Assembly (NCBI RefSeq): GCF_001188955.3
Contig: NZ_JPRF03000046.1
Span: 1 to 56,689 of the forward strand
Source: Kitasatospora aureofaciens
Lineage (GTDB): Bacteria; Actinomycetota; Actinomycetes; Streptomycetales; Streptomycetaceae
Direction of reading: 5' to 3'
Length of the DNA stretch: 56,689 nt
How positions within the stretch are numbered: the first letter of the stretch is position 1; each line of letters opens with the position of its first letter. Below the pieces are notes generated by a model, which had not been told where the DNA came from, made no database searches, and saw only the letters and a program-made list of their open reading frames with translations. Positions 46,348-54,253 of this stretch are shown here, piece after piece. The position numbers were made by a program, and so were the translations under genes.

Positions 46348-46353
46348 TAGGCT
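46348..46353 (+). promoter_or_regulatory. -10 box of the cystathionine beta-synthase gene
   Basis: TAGGCT about 48 bp before the GTG, giving a leader of about 40 nt with CGGGAGGA as ribosome site. Confidence 0.5.
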
Positions 46354-46400
46354 TTGCAGTACCGAATGCACTCGCATGCCCATAGACCGGGAGGACCCCC

Positions 46401-47801
46401 GTGCGGTACCACAACTCGATCATCGACCTGGTCGGCAACACGCCGCTGGTCAAGCTGAACAAGGTCACCGAGGGCATCAGCGCGACTGTGCTGGCGAAGG
46501 TCGAGTACTTCAACCCCGGCGGCTCGGTGAAGGACCGCATCGCGATGCGCATGATCGAGGCCGCCGAGGCCTCGGGCGCCCTCAAGCCGGGCGGCACGAT
46601 CGTGGAGCCGACCTCCGGCAACACCGGTGTCGGTCTGGCGATCGTGGCCCAGCAGAAGGGCTACAAGTGCATCTTCGTCTGTCCCGACAAGGTGTCCACC
46701 GACAAGATCAACACCCTGCGCGCCTACGGCGCCGAGGTGGTCGTCTGCCCGACCGCCGTCGCCCCGGAGCACCCCGACTCCTACTACAACGTCTCGGACC
46801 GCCTGGTCCGCGAGACCCCGAACGCCTGGAAGCCGGACCAGTACTCCAACCCGGACAACCCGGCCTCGCACTACCACTCCACCGGTCCGGAGCTGTGGGA
46901 GCAGACCGACGGGAGGATCACCCACTTCGTGGCGGGCGTCGGCACCGGCGGCACCATCTCCGGCACCGGCAACTACCTGAAGGAGGTCTCCGGCGGCAAG
47001 GTCAAGGTCGTCGGCGCCGACCCGGAGGGCTCGGTCTACTCGGGCGGCACCGGCCGTCCGTACCTGGTCGAGGGCGTCGGTGAGGACTTCTGGCCGACCG
47101 CCTACGACCGCAACGTCGCGGACGAGATCGTCGCGGTCTCCGACAAGGACTCGTTCCAGATGACCCGCCGCCTGGCCAAGGAGGAGGGCCTGCTGGTCGG
47201 CGGCTCCTGCGGCATGGCCGTGGTGGCCGCGCTGGAGGTGGCCCGCAAGCTCGGGCCGGACGACGTCGTCGTGGTGCTGCTGCCGGACGGCGGCCGCGGC
47301 TACCTGTCCAAGATCTTCAACGACGACTGGATGGCCGACTACGGCTTCCTGCCCTCCTCCACCGACGAGGCCCACATCGGCGAGGTGCTGGCCCGCAAGG
47401 AGTCCGTGGCGCAGGGCGGCGTCCCGCAGTTCGTCCACATGCACCCGAACGAGACGGTCGCCGAGGCGGTCCGGGTGCTGCGCGAGTACGGCGTCTCGCA
47501 GATGCCGGTGGTCTCCCCGGGCGCCGGCCACCCGGACATCATGGCCGGCGAGGTGATCGGCTCGGTGGTGGAGAAGCTGCTGCTCGAGGGCATCTTCGCC
47601 AAGGAGATCGAGCTGACCGACACCCTGGACAAGGTGATGTCCAAGCCGCTGCCGGTGGTCGGCTCGGGCGAGACCGTCACCAACCTGATGACCGTGCTGG
47701 AGAAGGCCGACGCGGCGGTCGTGCTGGTCGAGGGCAAGCCCCAGGGCATCGTCACCCGCCAGGACCTGCTGAGCTTCCTGACCACCCGCGGCGCGCACTG
47801 A
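46401..47801 (+). CDS. Cystathionine beta-synthase
   Basis: 466 residues, PLP enzyme. The N-terminal fold-type II catalytic domain has the PLP Lys in NPGGSVKDRIA (residue 44), EPTSGNTGVGLAIVA and GVGTGGTISGTGNYLKE. A C-terminal CBS-domain pair (about residues 335-465: EVLARKESVAQGG, VLREYGVSQMPVVSP, GIVTRQDLL) separates it from plain cysteine synthases. It condenses serine and homocysteine to cystathionine. With the cystathionine gamma-enzyme at 52424 it supports reverse transsulfuration from methionine to cysteine. GTG start has GGGAGGA upstream. Confidence 0.95.
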   Translation: MRYHNSIIDLVGNTPLVKLNKVTEGISATVLAKVEYFNPGGSVKDRIAMRMIEAAEASGALKPGGTIVEPTSGNTGVGLAIVAQQKGYKCIFVCPDKVSTDKINTLRAYGAEVVVCPTAVAPEHPDSYYNVSDRLVRETPNAWKPDQYSNPDNPASHYHSTGPELWEQTDGRITHFVAGVGTGGTISGTGNYLKEVSGGKVKVVGADPEGSVYSGGTGRPYLVEGVGEDFWPTAYDRNVADEIVAVSDKDSFQMTRRLAKEEGLLVGGSCGMAVVAALEVARKLGPDDVVVVLLPDGGRGYLSKIFNDDWMADYGFLPSSTDEAHIGEVLARKESVAQGGVPQFVHMHPNETVAEAVRVLREYGVSQMPVVSPGAGHPDIMAGEVIGSVVEKLLLEGIFAKEIELTDTLDKVMSKPLPVVGSGETVTNLMTVLEKADAAVVLVEGKPQGIVTRQDLLSFLTTRGAH

Positions 47802-48255
47802 CGCCGGATCACGGCGGGCGGGCACTGAGGCCCGTTCCCGGGCCCGGTGCGCGCTGAGGCCCGCTCACCCCGCGCGGCCCGTGGGCGGATCGGAAGGATT
47901 CGTCCACGGGCGAAGTGGTACACCGGCGTCACCTGCCCGCAGCACGTGGTTAACAAGGCTCCGGCATCGTGGTGGTCAACGGCGAGACGCCGAGCGAGGC
48001 GGCAGCGGCCGACTGGGAGCGGCTCCCCGGCGGGCGCGGTCGGCTCCGGACACGTCGGACGGTCCTGACCCGGCCGCCGTGTCCGCCCTCCCCGACCGGT
48101 ACCGGAGGGAGGGGCCCTCCGCGGGAGGCGCCGTCGTCCCGCCCCTGTCCGGCTCCGGCCGGTCGACAGGGTGCGGCGACTCCCGCGGCGATCACCGCGC
48201 CGCACGGCGCGGCTCCGCGGCTCCCGGGTGGGGGAGCCGAGGCGGAGGAACGGTG
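47802..48255. other. Long intergenic region
   Basis: No gene supported; frames through it are Arg/Pro/Gly-rich without family features. It contains ordinary GC-rich sequence only. Confidence 0.45.
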
Positions 48256-48283
48256 GGGCCGGTCCTGTTCCGAGGACCGGCCC
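48256..48283 (+). terminator. Hairpin upstream of the 110-residue protein gene
   Basis: GGGCCGGTCCT pairs perfectly with AGGACCGGCCC across a 6-nt loop, about 50 bp before a leaderless promoter. It could end a transcript arriving from upstream. Confidence 0.6.
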
Positions 48284-48331
48284 TCCCGTGCGTCCGGCCT
48301 CCGTGTGCGCGCCGGGGAGCCTCCGTTCCCG

Positions 48332-48337
48332 TACGCT
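48332..48337 (+). promoter_or_regulatory. -10 box of leaderless promoter
   Basis: TACGCT, 7 nt before ATG 48345. Confidence 0.5.
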
Positions 48338-48344
48338 CGCACGC

Positions 48345-48677
48345 ATGACCAGCACTGAAACGACCGACGCCCCGCGCTACGTCAAGCTCAAGATCGAGCT
48401 CATCGCGGAGATCACCGACGAGGGCGCCCTCAAGGCGGCGGCCCTGCAGCAGGTCGCCGGGGACGAGTACCTGGACGACGAGGAGCGGGCCCAGTCCGTC
48501 GAGGCCATCGAGGTGGACCCGTCGGGTTCGCTCGCCCACTTCATCGACCCCGTCGCGCTGCTCGGCGACGTCCCGGGCGTCGAGCTCGCCTCGGCGACCT
48601 GGGAGTCGGCGCAGACCGAGTTCGACCCCGAGAGCGAGGAGTGGGACGAGTACACGGTGGAGGAGTCCGCCGAGTAA
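48345..48677 (+). CDS. Small acidic conserved hypothetical protein
   Basis: 110 residues, strongly acidic, no signal peptide (MTSTETTDAPRYVKLKIELI ... DEYTVEESAE). It has a mixed beta/alpha pattern but no domain I recognise. The start fits the leaderless promoter; no ribosome site is visible. Confidence 0.7.
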   Translation: MTSTETTDAPRYVKLKIELIAEITDEGALKAAALQQVAGDEYLDDEERAQSVEAIEVDPSGSLAHFIDPVALLGDVPGVELASATWESAQTEFDPESEEWDEYTVEESAE

Positions 48678-48866
48678 CGGCCGTACGTGCCGTGAACGCC
48701 CGTGAACGCCCGGTCCGCTTTCCGCGGACCGGGCGTTTTGTCCATGTTAGGCGGGAAGTTGGGTCATCTCATACGATCGCTTACCCTTCGGGGATGGAAC
48801 CGTGAGCAGCCGGATTGCGTTTCTGTATCCGTAATTGCCCGGGACGAATCAGCAGGGAGACGTGAC

Positions 48867-50147
48867 GTGACGGCACGGGACGGTCAGGGGCGGGTGGCCG
48901 GGGGCGGCTGGAGCCGGCGCGGAGTGCTCGCGGGCCTGATCGGTGCGCCGGTCCTGCTGCTCGCGGCCTGCAACGACAACAGCGGCGGCAGCGGCGGCGG
49001 CAACGGCGGTTCCGGCGGTGGCGGTGCCAACGGCGGCGCCGGGGGCTCGGGCGGTGGCAGCGCCCCGAAGACCTCGGCCGCCGTGATCACCGTCAGCCCG
49101 GCGGACGGCACCACCGGCGCCAGCTTCAGCGAGCCGGTCAAGGTCACCGTCAGCAACGGCACCCTGAGCGCCGTCAAGGTCACCGACTCCACCGGCAAGG
49201 AGCTGGCCGGCCAGCTCTCCTCCGACAACACCAGCTGGACCTCCGCGGCGGCCCCGGCCAGCGGCACCAAGTACTCCGTCACCGCCAGCGGCGTCGACAA
49301 GGACAAGCTGGAGGCGGACGCCAACGCCACCTTCACCACGGCGACCCCGGCCAACACCTTCGTGGGGTACTTCACCCCCGAGGACGGCTCGGTGGTCGGC
49401 GTCGGCATGCCGGTCTCGATCAACTTCAGCAAGCCGATCACCGACAAGAAGGCCGTCCAGTCGGCGATCTCCGTGATAGCGGAGCCGGGTGTCGAGATCG
49501 TCGGCCACTGGTTCTCCAGCACCCGCCTCGACTTCCGGCCCCAGGAGTACTGGGCCAAGGGCACCAAGGTCACCCTGAAGCTGCGGCTCAAGGACGTCGA
49601 GGGCGCCAAGGGCGTCTACGGCACCCAGTCCAAGGACGTGAGCTTCACCATCGGCCGCGCCCAGACCAGCGTCGCCGACCTCGGCACCAAGAAGCTCACC
49701 GTCACCACGGACGGCCAGGTCAGCGCCGTCTACAAGATCTCCGGCGGCGCCCCCGAGCACACCACCTGGGGCGGCAAGATGGTCATCTCCGAGCAGTTCA
49801 CCCAGACCCGGATGAACTCGCAGACCGTCAACCTGGGCAGCGAGTACGACATCGCCGACGTGCCGCACGCCCAGCGCCTGACCACCTCCGGCACCTTCAT
49901 CCACGGCAACTACTGGTCCTCGCCGTCGATCTTCGGCGGGCAGAACACCAGCCACGGCTGCGTCGGCCTGCAGGACGCCAAGGGCGCCTCGGACAGCAGC
50001 ACGGACGGCTACAAGTTCTACAAGTCCTCGATGATCGGCGACGTGGTCGAGGTCGTGAACTCCGGGGACAAGACCGTCGCCCCGGACAACGGCCTGAACG
50101 GCTGGAACCTGAGCTGGGCCGACTGGAAGGCCGGCAGCGCCGTCTGA
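48867..50147 (+). CDS. L,D-transpeptidase lipoprotein (LdtMt2-like)
   Basis: 426 residues. The signal has SRRGVLAGLIGAPVLLLAAC: a lipobox ending in Cys (residue 35) and a twin-Arg pair, so Tat export of a lipoprotein is possible. A Gly/Ser/Asn linker follows, then two Ig-like beta domains (ITVSPADGTTGASFSEPVKV; VGYFTPEDGSVVGVGMPVSI), and a YkuD catalytic domain with FIHGNYWSSPSIFGGQNTSH then GCVGL (Cys about residue 365). It forms 3-3 crosslinks in peptidoglycan. GTG start has GGGAG upstream. Confidence 0.93.
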   Translation: MTARDGQGRVAGGGWSRRGVLAGLIGAPVLLLAACNDNSGGSGGGNGGSGGGGANGGAGGSGGGSAPKTSAAVITVSPADGTTGASFSEPVKVTVSNGTLSAVKVTDSTGKELAGQLSSDNTSWTSAAAPASGTKYSVTASGVDKDKLEADANATFTTATPANTFVGYFTPEDGSVVGVGMPVSINFSKPITDKKAVQSAISVIAEPGVEIVGHWFSSTRLDFRPQEYWAKGTKVTLKLRLKDVEGAKGVYGTQSKDVSFTIGRAQTSVADLGTKKLTVTTDGQVSAVYKISGGAPEHTTWGGKMVISEQFTQTRMNSQTVNLGSEYDIADVPHAQRLTTSGTFIHGNYWSSPSIFGGQNTSHGCVGLQDAKGASDSSTDGYKFYKSSMIGDVVEVVNSGDKTVAPDNGLNGWNLSWADWKAGSAV

Positions 50148-50242
50148 TCGGGTCCGGGCCGGCGGGAGCCGGTCCGCATCCCCGGCACCCCCGCACAGCC
50201 GCATTCCTGCATTCCCGCACCCCCGTATCCGAAGAAAAGCTC

Positions 50243-50271
50243 CGGGCGGACCGAACCTCGCGGTCCGCCCG
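50243..50271 (+). terminator. Hairpin between the L,D-transpeptidase and sigma-factor genes
   Basis: CGGGCGGACCG pairs perfectly with CGGTCCGCCCG across a 7-nt loop. Its last base is the first base of the GAGGAG ribosome site of the next gene, so it may also affect that gene's translation. Confidence 0.65.
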
Positions 50272-50280
50272 AGGAGTCAG

Positions 50281-50838
50281 GTGGGTGTGAAACGCGAGCA
50301 GAGACAGCGGCAGGATGCCGAGTTCAGCGCTTTCGTCGCCGGGAGCGGCCGCCAACTGCTGCGGCTGGCCGAGCTGTTGACCGGAGATCCGGAGCGGGCC
50401 AAGGACATCGTGCAGTCGGCGCTGGAACGCGCCTACCTGCACTGGCACCGGATCACCGGCGACGACCCCATCGCGTACGTCCGCCGGATCGTGGTGAACC
50501 AGCACCGCGACTGGTGGCGCCGGCTGCGCAACCGCGAACTGCCCACCGACCACGCCCCCGACCGGCCGCTGGCCGAGGACCTGGCCGAACGGCAGGCCGA
50601 ACGGGCGCTGCTGCACCAGGCGCTGGGCACCCTCACCCGCCGGGAGCGGACGGTCGTCGTGCTGCGGTACTACGGGGACCTCACCGAGGCCGCCGTCGCG
50701 GCCGAACTGGGAATCGCCCGGGGCACCGTGAAGAGCACGCTCAACCGGGCGATGTCGAAGCTGCGCGCACACCCCGAACTCGCCGACCGCACGGGCGGCC
50801 CGGCGGGTGCCACGACGCACATCGAGGTGACGGTATGA
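50281..50838 (+). CDS. ECF sigma factor, SigE-like (SigE70) family
   Basis: 185 residues. Region 2: FVAGSGRQLLRLAELLTGDP, ERAKDIVQSALERAYLHWHR; region 4: TLTRRERTVVVLRYYGDLTE, AAVAAELGIARGTVKSTLNRAMSKL. Same family as the factor at 9352. GTG 50281 is used; GTG 50287 fits the ribosome site spacing equally well. The stop overlaps the next start as ATGA, the usual link to an anti-sigma gene, but here that partner gene is frameshifted. Confidence 0.9.
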   Translation: MGVKREQRQRQDAEFSAFVAGSGRQLLRLAELLTGDPERAKDIVQSALERAYLHWHRITGDDPIAYVRRIVVNQHRDWWRRLRNRELPTDHAPDRPLAEDLAERQAERALLHQALGTLTRRERTVVVLRYYGDLTEAAVAAELGIARGTVKSTLNRAMSKLRAHPELADRTGGPAGATTHIEVTV

Positions 50839-51555
50839 GCTTCGAGGACCGACTCGGAGAGCTGTTCAGGAACGAGGACCCGCACGCGGCCGGGCCGGAG
50901 CCGGCGGCGGTCATCGCCGGTGCCCGGCGGCGGCGCGCCCGGGAACGCCGCGGCGGAGCTGGAGGCGGCGTCGGCCCCCTCCACGGGGGCGGCCGGGTCG
51001 ACGGGGGCGGCCGCACCGACCCCGACCGGCTCACCGACCCCGAGTTCGACCCGGACCGCGCTGCCGCTCTCGCCGGTGCGGCAGGTCGCCCCCGGGGAGA
51101 AGATCCTGGTCACCGACGACACCCGGATCTGGTTCACCGCGAACCAGCGCTGCGACGAGTCCCGCGAGTCCGACGGCAGCTGGCACACCTCCTTCGGCTG
51201 CCGGGACGTGCGCAGCGACAACCTGGAGCACGACAAGCCCAGCGTCTACGCGCAGACCAGCGGCAACCGGGACCGCTCCGTCGTGGCCAGCTTCTACCTG
51301 GGACCGACCCCCTCCCGGATCGTCGCGTTCTTCGACGGCAAGCCGACCGTCGCCACCATCGTCACCACCGCCGGGATGAAGGGCTGGACCGGCTACTACG
51401 TGGTCCTGCCGCCGATGCCGACGGGCGACCCGTCCGCGCACCGGCGGCCGGCCGGCCCCGCGATCGGGGTGTACGACGCCGAGGGCAAACTGCTGGCGGA
51501 GAACCCCGGCACCGCCTCCGACGGCTCCGACGAGCGGGCGCCGCAGCGGCTGTGA
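50835..51555 (+). pseudogene. Frameshifted anti-sigma-type membrane protein lacking its membrane helix
   Basis: The start overlaps the sigma stop (ATGA). The first frame reads MSFEDRLGELFRNEDPHAAG ... AVIAGARRRRARER, the typical cytoplasmic start of such partners. Near 50940-50970 the coding sense moves to the next frame: Ser/Thr/Pro linker (TGAAAPTPTGSPTPSS), then a folded extracellular-type domain (VAPGEKILVTDDTRIWFTAN ... GWTGYYVVLPPMPTGD). The hydrophobic helix expected right after the Arg-rich stretch is absent, so a deletion that removed the helix and changed frame is the simplest explanation. A GTG at 50920 could start the second part alone. Could be an assembly error. Confidence 0.6.
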
Positions 51556-51597
51556 CCGGGCGCGGCCGACCCGTTCCGGCTCCGGTCGCGCCCGGTC
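51554..51597. terminator. Terminator between convergent sigma operon and msrA
   Basis: GACCGGGCGCG pairs perfectly with CGCGCCCGGTC, with further short pairing inside the loop. Confidence 0.65.
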
Positions 51598-51640
51598 GGC
51601 TCCGCCCGCTCCCGGGCCGGGCGGCGAGGGGCGGCGGCGG

Positions 51641-52306
51641 TCAGCCCTGGGTGCGGGCCACGCCGATCGGGCAGGAGGCGCCCGTCCCGCCCAGACCGCA
51701 GTAACCGTTGGGGTTCTTGGCGTCCGACAGGTACTGCTGGTGGTACGGCTCGGCCGGGTAGAACGGGCCGGCCGGCGCGATCTCGGTGGTGATCGGGCCG
51801 TAACCGAGCGCGGTCAGGGCGGGCTGGAAGGCGTCCCTGGTGGCGCCCGCGGCGGCGGCCTGGGCGGGGGAGTGGGTGTAGAGCGCGGATCGGTACTGGG
51901 TGCCCACGTCGTTGCCCTGGCGGTTGCCCTGGGTCGGGTCGTGGGCCTCCCAGAAGGTCTTCAGCAGCCGCTCGTAGGAGATCACCGCCGGGTCGAACAC
52001 CACCCGGACCGCCTCGGTGTGCCCGGTCAGCCCGCTGCACACCTCCTCGTACGTGGGATTGGGCGTGTGGCCGCCCTGGTAACCGACCAGCGTCGTCCAG
52101 ACGCCGGGCAGCAGCCAGAACGTGCGCTCCGCGCCCCAGAAGCAGCCCAGCCCGAAGTCGGCCACCTCCAGACCCTCCGGATACGGGCCGGTGAGCGGGT
52201 GTCCGAGCACGGTGTGCGGCTCGGTCAGGGCGAAACCCGGGGCCTGGCGGCCGGGCAGTGCCTGGTCGGCGGGGACGAGCGAGGTCTTGTGGCGGTTGAA
52301 CAGCAC
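51641..52306 (-). CDS. msrA: Peptide methionine (S)-S-oxide reductase MsrA
   Basis: 221 residues from GTG 52306 (VLFNRHKTSLVPADQALPGR). The catalytic signature is FGLGCFWGAERTFW, followed by GVWTTLVGYQGGHTPNPTYE, GHTEAVRVVFDP and NDVGTQYRSALY; Cys near the C-terminus (GYCGLGG, ASCPIGV) serve as resolving residues. Repairs oxidised methionine using thioredoxin. Divergent from metB with about 117 bp between starts. Confidence 0.95.
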   Translation of the reverse strand: MLFNRHKTSLVPADQALPGRQAPGFALTEPHTVLGHPLTGPYPEGLEVADFGLGCFWGAERTFWLLPGVWTTLVGYQGGHTPNPTYEEVCSGLTGHTEAVRVVFDPAVISYERLLKTFWEAHDPTQGNRQGNDVGTQYRSALYTHSPAQAAAAGATRDAFQPALTALGYGPITTEIAPAGPFYPAEPYHQQYLSDAKNPNGYCGLGGTGASCPIGVARTQG

Positions 52307-52410
52307 GGCCTGCTCCAGCGGGGGTAGGGAGGGTTGCCCAGGGTTCAACGCACCGGACGGCCTGCGGATTCCGTCCGCCGATTCCGGCGAGCGCTCGGCC
52401 GTACGGCCGT

Positions 52411-52416
52411 TAGGCT
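52411..52416 (+). promoter_or_regulatory. -10 box of leaderless metB promoter
   Basis: TAGGCT, 7 nt before ATG 52424. Confidence 0.6.
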
Positions 52417-52423
52417 CGGAGCC

Positions 52424-53578
52424 ATGACCGAGCACCAGCTTCCCCACGGCTTCGAGACCCTCGCCATCCACGCGGGTCAGGAAGCAGACCCCCAGACCGG
52501 GGCCGTCGTCACACCCATCTACCAGGTGTCCACCTACAAGCAGGACGGGGTGGGCGGCCTGCGGGGCGGCTACGAGTACAGCCGCAGCGCCAACCCGACC
52601 CGCACCGCGCTGGAGGAGTGCCTCGCGGCGCTGGAGGGCGGCGCCCGCGGCCTCGCCTTCGCCTCCGGCCTGGCGGCCGAGGACACCCTGCTGCGCACCA
52701 TCCTCAAGCCGGGCGACCACATCGTGATCCCCAACGACGCCTACGGCGGCACCTTCCGGCTGTTCGCCAAGGTGCTGACCCGCTGGGGCGTCGAGTTCTC
52801 CGTCGCGAACACCCAGGCGCTGGGTGACGTCCGCGCCGCGCTGCGCCCCAACACCCGCGCGGTGTGGGTCGAGACCCCCTCCAACCCGCTGCTGGGCATC
52901 ACCGACCTGGCCGGGCTCGCCGAGGTCGCGCACGGCGCCGGCGCCCTGCTGGTGGTCGACAACACCTTCGCCAGCCCGTACCTGCAGCAGCCGATCTCGC
53001 TCGGCGCGGACGCCGTCGTGCACTCCACCACCAAGTACATGGGCGGCCACTCGGACGTGGTCGGCGGTGCGCTGGTGCTGGCCGACGCGGGCCTCGGCGA
53101 GGAGGTCGCGTACCACCAGAACGCGATGGGCGCCGTCTCCGGGCCGTTCGACGCCTGGCTGGTGCTGCGCGGCATCAAGACCCTGGGCGTCCGGATGGAC
53201 CGGCACAGCTCCAACGCGGAGAAGGTCGCCGAGCTGCTGAGCAGCCACCCCAAGGTCAGCCAGGTGCTCTACCCGGGCCTGCCCGAGCACCCCGGCCACG
53301 ACATCGCCGCCAAGCAGATGAAGGCCTTCGGCGGCATGGTCTCGTTCCGGGTCGCCGGCGGCGAGGAGGCGGCCGTCGAGGTCTGCAACCGTGCGCAGCT
53401 GTTCACCCTGGGCGAGTCGCTGGGCGGCGTGGAGTCGCTGATCGAGCACCCGGGCCGGATGACCCACGCCTCGGCGGCCGGTTCGCCGCTGGAGGTGCCG
53501 GCCGACCTGGTGCGCGTCTCGGTGGGCATCGAGTCCGTCGACGACCTGCTGGCCGACCTCAAGCAGGCGCTCGGCTAA
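52424..53578 (+). CDS. metB: Cystathionine gamma-synthase / gamma-lyase (Cys/Met PLP enzyme)
   Basis: 384 residues. PLP-binding Lys in VVHSTTKYMGGHSDVVGG, plus ETLAIHAGQEADPQTGAVVT, YEYSRSANPTRTALE, ETPSNPLLGITDL and SLGGVESLIEHPGRMTH. Either the synthase (O-acyl-homoserine + Cys) or the lyase (cystathionine to Cys) reaction is possible; sequence alone by eye does not separate them. With cystathionine beta-synthase 5 kb away a lyase role is attractive. Leaderless promoter sets the start. Confidence 0.93.
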   Translation: MTEHQLPHGFETLAIHAGQEADPQTGAVVTPIYQVSTYKQDGVGGLRGGYEYSRSANPTRTALEECLAALEGGARGLAFASGLAAEDTLLRTILKPGDHIVIPNDAYGGTFRLFAKVLTRWGVEFSVANTQALGDVRAALRPNTRAVWVETPSNPLLGITDLAGLAEVAHGAGALLVVDNTFASPYLQQPISLGADAVVHSTTKYMGGHSDVVGGALVLADAGLGEEVAYHQNAMGAVSGPFDAWLVLRGIKTLGVRMDRHSSNAEKVAELLSSHPKVSQVLYPGLPEHPGHDIAAKQMKAFGGMVSFRVAGGEEAAVEVCNRAQLFTLGESLGGVESLIEHPGRMTHASAAGSPLEVPADLVRVSVGIESVDDLLADLKQALG

Positions 53579-53589
53579 GGGCGTTGGCC

Positions 53590-54069
53590 CTACTGCCCCT
53601 GCTGGTCCGCCGTGTAGGACTCCATCGCGAGGTTGAAGCGGGCCAGCAGGGCGCAGAACGCCCGCTGCTCCTCGGGCGGCCAGCCGGCCACCAGGCGGCG
53701 GGTCAACTCGGCCCGCCCGTCCCGGACTTCGGCCAGCCGACCGGTGCCGCAGGAGGTCAGCGCGAGCCGTACCGCGCGGCGGTCGGCCGGGTCCTGCACC
53801 CGGCCGACCAGCCCGGCCGCGACCAGCGGGGCGACCTGGCGGGTCACCGTGGAGGAGTCCACCCCCAGCGCCTCGGCCAGCGCCTTGACGTTCGCCGGGC
53901 CGTGCCGCTCCAGGCGGTCGAGCAGCAGATAGGCGGCCCGGTCCAGCGTGCCGACGCCGCCGGAGGTCCGGACCTGTTCCATCCGGCGGGCGAACACCGC
54001 CAGCTGGTACTGGAGTTGGGTGTGCACGGGCTCGGTTCGGTCGGTGGCCTGGGGCGAGGGCGTCGTCAT
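53590..54069 (-). CDS. MarR-family regulator
   Basis: 159 residues, winged helix: LDRAAYLLLDRLERHGPANV, LAEALGVDSSTVTRQVAPLV, GLVGRVQDPADRRAVRLALT. It is convergent with metB (11 bp between stops) and divergent from the threonine dehydratase gene. No clear MarR palindrome is visible upstream, so its targets are unknown. Confidence 0.88.
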   Translation of the reverse strand: MTTPSPQATDRTEPVHTQLQYQLAVFARRMEQVRTSGGVGTLDRAAYLLLDRLERHGPANVKALAEALGVDSSTVTRQVAPLVAAGLVGRVQDPADRRAVRLALTSCGTGRLAEVRDGRAELTRRLVAGWPPEEQRAFCALLARFNLAMESYTADQQGQ

Positions 54070-54241
54070 CGCGGCTCACGATCGTCATGCGGTGAGAGAA
54101 GCTCAGAACCAGCAGCGTACGCGGGCGGAGCGGGCCCGGGAACAGGCCCGACGTCCCCGATGTGGGGTGCGGGGCGCCCGGGGGCGCCCCGTGCGGGCCA
54201 GGCCGGGCGTGCTGATCCGGCCTGCCCCACGCGGGGCGCCC

Positions 54242-54247
54242 TAGGCT
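54242..54247 (+). promoter_or_regulatory. -10 box of leaderless threonine dehydratase promoter
   Basis: TAGGCT, 6 nt before ATG 54254. Upstream (54150-54240) are GC-rich inverted segments such as GGGGCGCC-cgg-GGCGCCCC. Confidence 0.55.
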
Positions 54248-54253
54248 GGGATC

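Noticed and set aside
47881..48348. Several overlapping frames in the 540-bp gap after the cystathionine beta-synthase gene
   Set aside because: Low-complexity Arg/Pro/Gly/Ala translations in all frames, no start signals, no conserved motifs.
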